26,816 nt of DNA from Chara braunii (Eukaryota; Streptophyta; Charophyceae; Charales; Characeae), in assembly GCA_003427395.1 (NCBI GenBank), contig BFEA01000055.1, forward strand, positions 4,136,402-4,163,217, read 5' to 3'. Shown here in pieces: positions 1 to 8,119 of the stretch; within the stretch, counting starts at the first letter, position 1; each line of letters starts with the position of its first letter. The translations under genes and the position numbers were made by a program. The notes beneath the pieces were generated by a model. That model was not told the DNA's origin. It saw only the letters and a program-made list of their open reading frames with translations, and did no database searches.

Positions 1-199
1 TAGTTGCTTTGTGACTAGTAGAACGCTGTGTGGGCTATTTTGCCGCCTACGTCACTGAGCTTCACCGTGTTGACCACCGGGCTCTTCCCAGGAGTCGACG
101 ATTTTTGTGTTTCTAATGTGATGTACAGCTTTGACTTGTCTCTTTCGTGTGATCGGTCAGTGTGCTGTGTGCTGCCAAGTGCAGTCATTGTTTACTTCC
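1..199 (+). repeat. Left pseudo-LTR copy of the Penelope-like element, cut by window start
   Basis: This segment matches 5063-5261 base for base with five substitutions (about 97.5% identity) and no gaps. Homology stops at 199, where the sequence passes into the element body, and at 5261, where it passes into flanking DNA. This fits the 3' end of an upstream, truncated unit abutting a full unit that starts near 200. Both copies contain an open frame of about 70 codons or more, but it starts at GTG and resembles nothing, so I treat it as non-coding. The repeat may continue to the left of the window. Confidence 0.85.
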
Positions 200-369
200 A
201 TCAACTAGCTCTGCAACCTACTAGGCGATTGTACCTAGAAGAGGTGGCGGTGTGTTACTCGAATGAAGTGTTGACATGTGAGAAGGCTTTGAAGACCGTC
301 GTGAGCAGGAGTGCGGTGGACGGCTAGTGTGAGGGAGCTTGAGTGGAAAGAGAGTTTGGAGAGACGAAG
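200..369 (+). other. 5' untranslated leader of the Penelope-like element
   Basis: This lies between the end of the left pseudo-LTR and the first ATG of ORF1. No reading frame or structural motif of note was seen. The upstream frame of ORF1 is open back to 343 but begins at GTG, so the ATG at 370 is preferred as the eukaryotic start. Confidence 0.4.
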
Positions 370-1542
370 ATGAGTGACGGATCAGGAGAACGGAAGTCCG
401 ACGAGGGGACATCGAAACCCCCTGTGGACAGTCGGAAATGTTTCAAGTGTGGCGAAGCTGGGCATTATGCGAGAGATTGTGCCGAATTCTGGCAGTCTCG
501 GGCGTTGGGACGAGCGTTCGTACCAACACCATACGTACCTGGAGGACGACGTATGGGTAGAACGACGACTCAGGAGAGCAGTATGCGGAGGAGTCGGTCG
601 GTGGAAAGCGGTGGTGAGTGCGAGCGAACGGATCCCGACGACACAAACACGTTGATGAGGGAATATTTACTGCAATTAGCGGAGGAAAGGAGGGAGAGAA
701 TGGAACGGGAAGCGCAAGATGAACGGATGAGGATCGAGGAGGCCGCTCGTTTGGAAAAAGAAAAGAAAAGGTTGGAGAGGCTGCGGGAGAAACAACAATA
801 CGAAGAAGACAGGGACGCTCGCTTGTTAATCATGATAGACGCTAAGATACAGAGGGACCAGGAGGAGAGACGGAACCGCGGTGAGGTTGTGGGAAAACAA
901 GGGAAGAAGGTGAACGAACTAGGAGAGCCCACTGAAGAAGAGAAAGAACGGTTGAGGAGGACGCTAGCATTACACGAGAGCTTCCAGGCTGACGAAGAAC
1001 TGCTATTGGTAAGGAAACAGGCGGCCGGTTTACGGATCCATGAGAGGATCGAGAAACGGAAGCGGGGGAAGGAGGTAGCAGTCGAGAATAGTCCTCCGAT
1101 GATTACTCCGGAGAAGAGGTCGAACATGGCCCTGTCCGATGAGTCGAGGAGGAGAATCGAGGAGCTACGGAGTGCCCCGCCGGGGGAACCACAGACTTCA
1201 TCGACGCCTCGAAGGATCGACTTGACGCTGAAGCACATTTCGGCCTCCTGCGGACCTGGTGGGAAAGAAAGGTACGAAGCGGAGGTCCGGGAGTTTTATG
1301 GCGCGCCGACGGTGGAGGAGCTCAAAGAGGTGTGTAAACGCGAGAAGGTGAATTACGACAAACGTGAGATCGCAATCAAGAGATTGGTGATACAGAGGGT
1401 AGCCATGGCATACGATGCGGTGTATATACCCTTGCCGGCTACACCGAAGATGACGACCCGGAGCGCCAAGGCTGCGTCGGAGAATGTGAAAGCGGAGGAC
1501 ACGTCAGAAGATTCAAGTGAGACTGAAGAAGACGAAGGGTGA
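370..1542 (+). CDS. Gag-like ORF1 of the Penelope-like element: CCHC zinc knuckle, long coiled coil, SAP-like segment
   Basis: Intact 390-codon frame starting at ATG 370. Counting from that ATG, a zinc knuckle CFKCGEAGHYARDC (CX2CX4HX4C) lies at about residues 24-37. A highly charged Glu/Arg/Lys-rich coiled-coil region follows at about 95-240. Near the C-terminus, PTVEELKEVCKREKV and following residues resemble a SAP helix-loop-helix DNA-binding motif (about residues 320-355), and the protein ends in an acidic Ser/Glu/Asp tail. Zinc knuckles in retroelement ORF1 proteins bind template RNA, so a nucleocapsid-like role in the ribonucleoprotein is inferred. The endonuclease ORF starts 36 bp downstream. 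Its preservation while the RT is broken is odd. The gag-like role is likely; the SAP call is tentative. Confidence 0.8.
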   Translation: MSDGSGERKSDEGTSKPPVDSRKCFKCGEAGHYARDCAEFWQSRALGRAFVPTPYVPGGRRMGRTTTQESSMRRSRSVESGGECERTDPDDTNTLMREYLLQLAEERRERMEREAQDERMRIEEAARLEKEKKRLERLREKQQYEEDRDARLLIMIDAKIQRDQEERRNRGEVVGKQGKKVNELGEPTEEEKERLRRTLALHESFQADEELLLVRKQAAGLRIHERIEKRKRGKEVAVENSPPMITPEKRSNMALSDESRRRIEELRSAPPGEPQTSSTPRRIDLTLKHISASCGPGGKERYEAEVREFYGAPTVEELKEVCKREKVNYDKREIAIKRLVIQRVAMAYDAVYIPLPATPKMTTRSAKAASENVKAEDTSEDSSETEEDEG

Positions 1543-1578
1543 AATCGTATCAGTGTAGTTGGATTACGTGAGCTAGCT

Positions 1579-2307
1579 ATGAGAGTGTGTGCTCGGAGAC
1601 AATTAGATGGAGGAAGGAACAAGTCGGATGATAGGCTACTTAGACTCATTACGATTAAGTTGGCAATAGTTGGAGGTTTGCGGTGGGGGGAGAAGTTTAC
1701 CAAGTATTGGCGGAAGGAACTGGTAAGAGGGCGCCTGGATTTGAATGACCCTGGCGGTTGTGTGTACGTGCTGATTTCACCATGGTTTAAGCAGGTGTAT
1801 ATCGGCATGACTGAGATGTGTTTGTGGGCAAGATGGCGGGAACATTCCTGTCAAGGCAGAGGCGGGGGTGACAAACGGCGACGGACACTATACAACTGGC
1901 TCGGGAAGGTTGGCGCGCAGAAGTATGTCGCCATTCCGATCTATTTCAGCAGCGAGAGGTGCGAGCTCGAAGTCGTGGAGAGTACTTTGATCAAACTATG
2001 GTCACCGAGTCTCAATACCCGATATACTGGAAGAAAGAAGACTTCAAAGAAGGGGAACAGGCGGTCGGGGAAGAGGGAACGGAGGAGGAATCGAGGGGGT
2101 GATGATGAGGAAAGGGTGAAGAAGAAAGAAGGGAGGAAGGAACATGAAATCGGGAGAATCTTGGAGATTCATAGAGTAGGGGAGGAGAAGGGGTCTATGG
2201 GAATTGTGCACCTTCTGAGAGAAGTGAGGGAGAAACAACCGAAAGAAGAAGTCAAGTTGGAAAGTAATGGTGGGAATGTATGGGCAGATGGGTGGAGGCT
2301 AGTTTAG
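1579..2307 (+). CDS. GIY-YIG endonuclease of the Penelope-like element
   Basis: Intact 242-codon frame from ATG 1579. The GIY-YIG core lies at residues 60-147: VYV at 62-64 (the GIY position), YIG at 74-76, Arg85/Arg87 with His89 in ARWREH, the metal-binding Glu134 in VVESTLIKLW, and Asn146 in SLNTR. This order and spacing match the GIY-YIG nuclease fold. The family nicks target DNA to give the primer for reverse transcription. The last 90 residues are Lys/Arg/Glu-rich and probably bind nucleic acid or link to the RT. I see no obvious CCHH zinc motif like that of canonical PLE endonucleases, which agrees with the Chlamys subgroup. A stop at 2305-2307 separates it from the linker. Known relatives encode endonuclease and RT in one protein, so that stop may be a disabling mutation. 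Confidence 0.85.
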   Translation: MRVCARRQLDGGRNKSDDRLLRLITIKLAIVGGLRWGEKFTKYWRKELVRGRLDLNDPGGCVYVLISPWFKQVYIGMTEMCLWARWREHSCQGRGGGDKRRRTLYNWLGKVGAQKYVAIPIYFSSERCELEVVESTLIKLWSPSLNTRYTGRKKTSKKGNRRSGKRERRRNRGGDDEERVKKKEGRKEHEIGRILEIHRVGEEKGSMGIVHLLREVREKQPKEEVKLESNGGNVWADGWRLV

Positions 2308-2373
2308 AGACTATTCGGAGAGTCAAGAGCGAAGTGCGGAAAGGGGACTAAGCCATTGAGAAAATGTAAGTGA

Positions 2374-3083
2374 CTGATTGAACAGGGGGGTCTGTTAACA
2401 GTCAAAAAGATTACGGAGGCTTCCGCAGCAGTCCTGTACCTCCGAGATCAGATGGTGGGCATGTTTAAGAATCCAGCACGGAAGAGCTCCCTGAAGAAGA
2501 TGAGCCTTGGTGCACTGGTAAAATACTACAGTTCGATCAAGGCATTTAAATTTCTACTAAACGTAGCAGATCTAAGGCAAGGTGCATGATTTTAAGGGCT
2601 ATTAGAGATGCACATGGACTGAGTGTTAGGCAGCGGATCATCGTGAAGGTCGAGTATGACTAGAGAGTGAAGAAGAGTGAGGTCACGAGAGTAGTGAGGA
2701 AGAAGATAGGTGGTTTGGAAATCGAGAGTCCTTTGAAGGAGATGATAAAGTGAAGAGCGCGTGTGGTTTGGACTAAGTGCCCTAACGTGGGAGAGCTAAT
2801 CCATAGCCACCGACGTTATGCGTCTCAGCGTGATGCCAGCTGTACTTGTGCTGGTATGCCCTATCCACGAAAGGAAGGGCACATGCATTTTCGCCTGAGT
2901 GACCTCGAGGAGATTCCTGGTATTGCGAAGAACGCTAAGAATGTACCGCGGCACGAGAAGAAGGAGAGGAGGGAGAATTTGGTGAAAGAACTTAAGGAAG
3001 CTTTCATTTCCTTTGAAGAGAGAGAGCACGAATTTCGACAAAGAAGATTTATTTCGGCCTGGAAGGTGTTAAGCGGTGTATGA
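2374..3083 (+). pseudogene. Broken linker between endonuclease and RT, with the CxC motif
   Basis: After the endonuclease stop, the same frame reopens at 2374-2589 (ITEASAAVLYLRDQM, then SLGALVKYYSSIKAF). A shift then moves to the frame used from 2586, which has stops at 2661 (TAG) and 2751 (TGA). It continues through DASCTCAGMPYPRKEGHMHF (about 2838-2897) and a charged helix to 3083. CTC is the CxC motif expected between an N-terminal GIY-YIG domain and the RT in Chlamys/Naiad elements. The segment is short and decayed, so its identity rests on the motif plus its position. Confidence 0.65.
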
Positions 3084-4503
3084 CGGAGCCGATCTCTCGG
3101 GAGATGGATTGCAACCTTGAAGTTGTCACAGAGCTAAAACGAAGGATGCAGGGACTGGTGATATCGCCTTTGGACCGAAATCCAGGCGAGACACTAGCCC
3201 TTTGTCCTTTGCTGTATGCACGAGGCATGTAGGCTACGTTCTTGACTAACGAAGGATATGTGAAGTGTGAAGAAGAGGAGGTGGTCGTGTTGCATGAGGC
3301 GGGGGTGGAATACGAGCGAAGGCAGCTTGTTGAACATGCAAAATGGAACGATGGGGGTAAGATAGGGTAGGCGTATGCGCTTCCGAAACATAAAGATACA
3401 GGGAAGTTTCGGCTCATTTGCCCCACTTTCAACGAGCCTTCTGTGGTGGCGTGTCGGAAGGTTTCACAAGTTGTTAATTGTCTCTTATTTGCACTGCCCG
3501 AGTCCGGTCGTTTCACCCTTTAGTCAGTCTCACTAATGAAAGAACGACTCGAGCGAATTAATATGAAGCTGAAAAGGAGTAGCGAGAGCGTTAGGGTCGT
3601 GGGGGCATCGTACGATATTAAAGATATGTTTAATAAACTCCCTCACGACACCATTAGGAAGGCTGTTGAGTGGTGTTTTTGGTGGTTTTCACAACGAGGA
3701 TATGATGGGGTGTTTGTCAAGAGGGTGGGACGGGGTGCTCGACTGAGTAAGAGTAAAAGATTATTGAAGGATTTGTAAAGATATCCTTTCAGTATATTTT
3801 CAATTTTGTTTCGTTTGAATTGGACTTTTGTTTTACCCGGGCATCTGACGTCTTGTTAAGACAGATAATTGGCATACCAATGGGGAAGAGCACGAGCCCC
3901 CCATTGGCATGCCTGATATGTGTAAAGGCAGAGTGGGATTTTTTACTCACGCTGGGGAGTCAGAGAAGATTGGTGGGGGGGTTGAGATTTGTTGATGACG
4001 CCTCCATATTTGTGGCATACAACGTGAGGAGGAAAGGATCTAAGGAGGAGGCTCTGGGATTGATTGGGAAATTTGAGAGCTGCTATGATGAGGCACTCAC
4101 ACTTAAGCGCACAGATGAGGGCGAGAATTATTGGACGTTCCTCAGTTGCAAGTTGAGGATCGAGGACGAATTTCCCTTTGTTGGTGCCATGCAGAAGATG
4201 AAAAATTAGGAAGGGCTCAGGACTGGCACTGCACTGTCCTTCCAGGTGTTTCAGGACTTTCGTTCATCAACGAACAAGAAGGCCAAAATGGTGGTCATTA
4301 TCAATGCACTACATCGAATCCATCAAAACTCCATGGAAGGCTTTGAAGTCCTCAGTACCCTGGTTCTTCTTCGGATTGAGTTGAGAAAGAGACACTATCC
4401 GGACGATTGGTTCGGACGAGCGCTCAGGAATTCCACCAAGGATAAGAGTGGGTGTTGGAAGATGTTTGCAATTTTGTTGACGGATAGCAGGATCATGTGT
4501 TGA
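3080..4503 (+). pseudogene. Broken Penelope-like reverse transcriptase
   Basis: The first frame (3080-3778) holds YALPKHKDTGKFRLICPTF, a fingers motif, and YDIKDMFNKLPHD, motif A with the catalytic Asp at 3614. It is interrupted by three TAG stops at 3230, 3368 and 3521. A shift near 3770 leads to the next frame, with GIPMGKSTSPPLA (motif B) and RFVDDASIF (motif C, the two catalytic Asp at 3994-3999), ending at 4209. The thumb follows in 4246-4503 (ELRKRHYPDDWFGRAL). The motif set and the K/P-rich fingers are PLE-like, related to telomerase RT rather than to LINE or LTR RTs. All three catalytic Asp codons survive, but the frame cannot be translated as it stands. Confidence 0.8.
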
Positions 4504-4522
4504 GTTGTGTGAGGGATATATG

Positions 4523-4712
4523 GACCAGGGATGACCCTTTTGCAGCCCTTGTGCCGTAGATAGTAAGCTTGTTTACTTTGACGTTTTTTTGGATCTGTAA
4601 TTTGTAATGATGTGTATAAGAGACAGGACCAGGGATGACCCTTTTGCAGCCCTTGTGCCGTAGATAGTAAGCTTGTTTACTTTGACGTTTTTTTGGATCT
4701 GTAATTTGTAAT
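4523..4712. repeat. Exact 86-bp tandem duplication split by an adapter sequence
   Basis: 4523-4608 and 4627-4712 are identical and separated only by 18 bp. Such perfect identity inside an otherwise decayed element, with a library adapter at the junction, indicates an assembly or library artefact rather than a biological duplication. Confidence 0.9.
4609..4626 (+). other. Tn5/Nextera mosaic-end adapter remnant
   Basis: GATGTGTATAAGAGACAG is the last 18 of the 19 bases of the engineered Tn5 mosaic end used in Nextera (including mate-pair) libraries. It sits exactly at the junction of the two 86-bp copies. An untrimmed read or junction adapter carried into the contig explains both observations. 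Confidence 0.93.
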
Positions 4713-5062
4713 GCGTTTTTAGAGTAACCGAACGAGGACACGAACTTGGGATAGTTAGACGAAGAGGCCTTGAATTTGCCGATGTGTTTGCGGTCCATCG
4801 GAGTCGGGCTTCGAACCGGGTACCTTCGATAGGTAGATGGATGGATAGGTAAGTACCTGTATAGGAATATATGTTTTTTTCTCGTGGAAGTATCGGGTCG
4901 TAGAATAGGACAGAGGGGATGGTACTTGGTACGGAGCTGCGTCGAGTAGACGATGGGGTGTCATGGTACTAGTTTGAACCACATAAGAGTAGAGTCTGCG
5001 TCGTTTTCGGTCCTTCTGTCCTTTTGGACATCGTCGCGGCCAAAGACCGCGGGGCGTGTTGC

Positions 5063-5261
5063 TAGTTGCTTTGTGACTAGTAGAACGCTGTGTGGGCTAT
5101 TTTGCCGCCTACGTCACTGAGCTTCACCGTGTTGACCACCGGGCTCTTCCCAGGAGTTGACGATTTTTGTGTTTCTAATGTGATGTACAACTTTGACTTG
5201 TCTCTTTCGTGTGATCGGTCAGTGTGCTGTGTGTTGTCAGGTGCAGTCATTGTTTACTTCC
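5063..5261 (+). repeat. Right pseudo-LTR copy of the Penelope-like element
   Basis: Near-identical to 1-199 (five substitutions, no gaps). It marks the 3' end of the full unit. Flanking DNA after 5261 soon has a short AT run (about 5310-5320). This family is known to favour microsatellite targets, but the run is too short to be evidence by itself. Confidence 0.85.
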
Positions 5262-5734
5262 CTTTGCTTCCAACTACTGCCTCAGGGTCACATGGACATT
5301 CATTACCCAAAATATATATATGTTTTTTGCCCTGGCCGGGCAAGTGGTCCCAGGCCACTCTGGTAGTCTTTGAAAAAAAAAAAAAAAAAGAGGCAAGAGG
5401 CTCACTGATACATGCTTGATCGAGCGATGTATATGGAGCCAAAGGATCCGCAAAGTGATGAAAAGGACTCAAATGGACAATGCATCATCAGCGAAGCATC
5501 AACGAGCAATGTACATCAAGATACATACAAAAATAGCACAATGTAGTGCAGCGGAAGACTCAAAGATATGACCTAACCTGTCGGATACTGACACAACTCG
5601 TCACATCACACACCACACATGTGAGAGAGAAGGAGGGACCGCATGCATAGAAGTAAGGTGCTTCCTTTGATACGCACATGGGGAGATACCACGGATGAGG
5701 TGAGGGAGGAAGGGCGAGATGAAGATGGAGATGA
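5262..5734. other. Spacer between the Penelope-like element and the LINE, with an A17 tract
   Basis: No gene was recognised. A run of 17 A at 5373-5389 follows a short inverted repeat (GTGGTCCCAGGCCAC at about 5344-5358). It may be the 3' tail of a small retroposed sequence, or the 5' junction or leader of the following LINE. I found no target-site duplication to decide this. Confidence 0.4.
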
Positions 5735-6280
5735 GGACCCTTCAAAATAGGAGGAAAGATATACCAAATACACACAGCCAACAAGTTCCCTCCGTGGTGT
5801 TTCAAATGTCGTGTGTATGGCCATCTCAGCACAGAAACTGCCTGCCCCCAACACCCGGCCAAACGCACACACCAGGACTGCCACCTGCAAAGAGACCCAC
5901 ACCGCAGCAAAAGATGGCATACAACAAACCCCAGACATGAAGTGTGGGTCTACATTGATGACCTGAGCCAGCATGGCAACCCCAAGGAATGGACCTGGGA
6001 AGGGCGAGGCGACCCACGCAGATCCATAAAACCGTCAGCGGAATGGAAACCACCACTGCCACCCAACCCCACCGAGATGGGCAAGGGACCACAACCAGTG
6101 AGACCCAAAAGTCCCTCTCCACCCAGGGGACAGGCGGAGGCAGCCCAAGTCAGGAGGACACACCAAAAAGGTCTGCAAGACCCAAAAGGGACCTGGAAGC
6201 TGGGACCAAAGGTGGGCAACTATTTGCCCAAGGAAGATCCCTCATCAGTCAAAAGACAGGAGCTGGGACAAAGCAGGTGA
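5735..6280 (+). pseudogene. LINE ORF1 fragment with zinc knuckle
   Basis: This frame is open for 181 codons after a TGA at 5732. It contains IGGKIYQIHTANKFPPWCFKC followed by RVYGHLSTETAC, which gives CX2CX4HX6C, a slightly long variant of the CCHC knuckle (Cys codons at 5798, 5807 and 5843; His at 5822). In plant LINEs this knuckle closes the ORF1 nucleic-acid-binding region and helps package element RNA. The remainder is Pro/Lys/Gln-rich. The N-terminal part of ORF1 upstream is not recognisable. No intact start codon was seen, so the piece is a remnant. Confidence 0.65.
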
Positions 6281-7372
6281 AAAAGGGACAGGGTGAGGGG
6301 ATAAGGGACCAATACCAAAACATAGAAAACGGGCGTTCCCCTTGGGTGACAAAGGGGACGTGGGACAGGAAAAGGACATCGCAATGTCGACAGTTGCGGA
6401 AGAGGAGCATGAGGGACAGGAGAAGAAGGGAGGACAAAAGGATAAGGGTGGGCCCACTCCGATGGAAATAGACCCCCTCAAAGAAGCCCTCGGCACGGAT
6501 CCAATGGATGTGGACCCGGTCCCAGGTGCCCCTAGAACACAGCGGACCAGAATGTAGCAGGGGAAACGCACAACACCGACCTGGAAGAAGTGGCAGAGTG
6601 GCTTCTAGATAGCTTGCGCAGAAGGTTCAATGGGTTCCCAGAGAGCTTCTGGGATGACGCATACTGACAGATGGTCCAAATGCTGGAAAGCAGCGATAGT
6701 CTCATAAATGTCATGCCTCGGGGCCTCCCAGGCGAGGGTGATTGGCACCTGACGTCCCACCGCATACTCGTGATAGTAATCACGCGGTTCATCCCTGGGC
6801 CAGCTGAACACAAGACCCCAACCGAAAACAGCAGGGGGCACTGTCCACTGTCGAGAATCACGGTGGAACAGCAAACAGTTCAGAACACTCGGAACAAACA
6901 GGGACAGACATTATTGAATCTGAACATGAGTGCCGGGAAGAGGGTTCCCACAGGAACTCAGACTCGGACAACAGGAGAAGGGGAGAAAGAGGAAATACAG
7001 ACCCCGAAAAAAAAACAGCACAGGCAACTACGGAGGGGGAGAAGAACGGGAAGGAAAATGGAAAATGGGAGGGGCAAGAGCAGACGGGCAAGGACGGAAA
7101 AAAAGAAACAGGGAAAGAGACAGCAAGGAAAGAGAAAAGGGAAGATGGGTGACATTGTTTAAAAGCTGGAAACAGGTAGCACAACAAAAGATTCAAATCT
7201 CATAACAGAGTCTGTCAGAGGACGCTCCCCACCGCCACCTGTGTTTCGCCCTACCAGTCTGGCCGGCAGGTGACAACCACCCGAAAGATCCCTCAAATAA
7301 TCTCCACCCTCCCCCATCCCAATACCTGCAACCATCTCCCCCTGACCCCCCGGACCAAGAGCCCACAAGCAA
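6281..7372 (+). pseudogene. Low-complexity C-terminal region of LINE ORF1, in several frames
   Basis: Coding-like pieces alternate frames: 6342-6557 (acidic, with repeated PMEIDP and PMDVDP phrases), about 6558-6666 (EEVAEWLLDSLRRRF), and 6671-7162 (very Lys/Arg/Gly-rich). The phrases and charged tail fit the disordered end of a LINE ORF1 protein. From 7163 to 7372 nothing specific is seen. The exact frames cannot be rejoined with confidence. Confidence 0.45.
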
Positions 7373-7969
7373 ATGACAAAGACTTTGTCAGCTACTAACA
7401 AAAGGACAGGGAGATCAGCCCCCGTCCCAGCGAACGATTCTGATTCTCCCCGTCAAGCACAGAGACGGAGTCTAGGAAGTCGGCTTATCGGAGTCCCTGG
7501 GGGCAACACATGGAGAAGTCACTTGGGAACCAATCCATGCTTTCTACACCCTTGTACCCCGTTGAAGGAGGATTTCGCAGAATACATCCAAGAGCTTCTT
7601 CCCCAGGGGGGAACAGCCACCTTGGGAACCAATTCATGCTTCCTACACCCTTGTACGGGCCCAGCAAAAACTTTGTTGAAGGAGGACATCGCAGAATATA
7701 TCCAAGAGCTTCTTCCCCAGGGGAGGACAGTCCCCTTGGTACAAGACAACGAAGCCTGCAGAGTAGGAGAGGAGGACGCCTACGTGAGATATGACCACAC
7801 GAAGCAGGTAGAGCTAAAGTGGCTTGGCCAAACAATGATAAGTGATCTACAAGAGCTCAAAGTGAAAGCCACCAAGTTCTGGTCAGAGACAGATGCAACA
7901 ACTATCCTGACGAGGCTACTGAGACAGGGTACCCCGGAGAAAGGCGGCCCGTTGGACTCAGATCTGTAG
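7373..7969 (+). pseudogene. LINE ORF1/ORF2 junction fragment with internal tandem repeat
   Basis: A 198-codon open frame just upstream of the endonuclease. Residues from about 50 to 125 hold two copies of a segment beginning LGTN.CFLHPCT and ending AEYIQELLPQG. The tail (KQVELKWLGQTMISDLQELK) is helical. The product is not recognised beyond its place in the LINE. Its length without stops contrasts with the broken neighbours, so the duplication may be recent or the frame fortuitous. Confidence 0.45.
7522..7734 (+). repeat. In-frame tandem duplication, 99 bp and 114 bp
   Basis: 7522-7620 and 7621-7734 are about 90% identical. The second copy has 15 extra bases in the middle (GGGCCCAGCAAAAACTTT region). 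Both lengths are multiples of three, so the reading frame is kept through both copies, and the start of a third copy (CTTGGTAC) follows. Confidence 0.8.
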
Positions 7970-8119
7970 CAGACCATATAAACCCCGCCGCTCATAAACA
8001 GAAACCACACTGAGTCTCACTAAAAAAGGAAAGAAACATAATTAAGACAAGCGATGAAAAGAGTAAATGTGGCAGAGTCCTTATAAAATAAGGACAAGGA
8101 ATGGAGACTACAAAAGAGG

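Larger units (their letters stand above)
4504..5062 (+). other. 3' non-coding part of the Penelope-like element
   Basis: No gene was seen. The stretch contains the artefactual duplication at 4523-4712. The reverse complement of 4807-4817 matches a pol III box B consensus (GGTTCGANNCC), but no box A or cloverleaf was found, so it is not called a tRNA or SINE. Confidence 0.5.
1..5261 (+). mobile_element. Penelope-like retroelement, permuted N-terminal endonuclease type (Chlamys/Naiad-like), decayed
   Basis: The element reads 5' to 3' as a gag-like ORF1, a GIY-YIG endonuclease, a CxC linker and an RT with PLE-type motifs. It is flanked by direct 199-bp repeats offset by exactly 5062 bp. Known of the family: canonical PLEs have the endonuclease after the RT, whereas Chlamys and Naiad elements have it before the RT, joined by a short CxC segment, and they form pseudo-LTRs by tandem insertion. 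Seen here: the same order, a CTC motif, and pseudo-LTRs. ORF1 and the endonuclease ORF are intact, but the linker and RT carry stops and frameshifts, so this copy is probably non-autonomous. The left boundary lies outside the window. No hammerhead ribozyme core was found in the repeats. Confidence 0.85.

Noticed and set aside
1-199. Possible hammerhead ribozyme in the pseudo-LTR
   Set aside because: No CTGATGA/GAAA core in either repeat copy. A short CTAGT...ACTAG inverted repeat near the right copy is too weak.
28-327. Open frame over the left pseudo-LTR, with a partner frame at 5090-5419
   Set aside because: It starts at GTG, lies mostly in the terminal repeat and has no motif. The similarity of the two frames is explained by the repeat.
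570-1238. 222-codon minus-strand frame
   Set aside because: Ser/Leu/Phe-rich shadow of the charged coiled coil of ORF1 on the opposite strand.
4795-4830. tRNA or SINE from a box B-like word on the minus strand
   Set aside because: The reverse complement matches GGTTCGANNCC, but no box A, acceptor stem or cloverleaf could be drawn.
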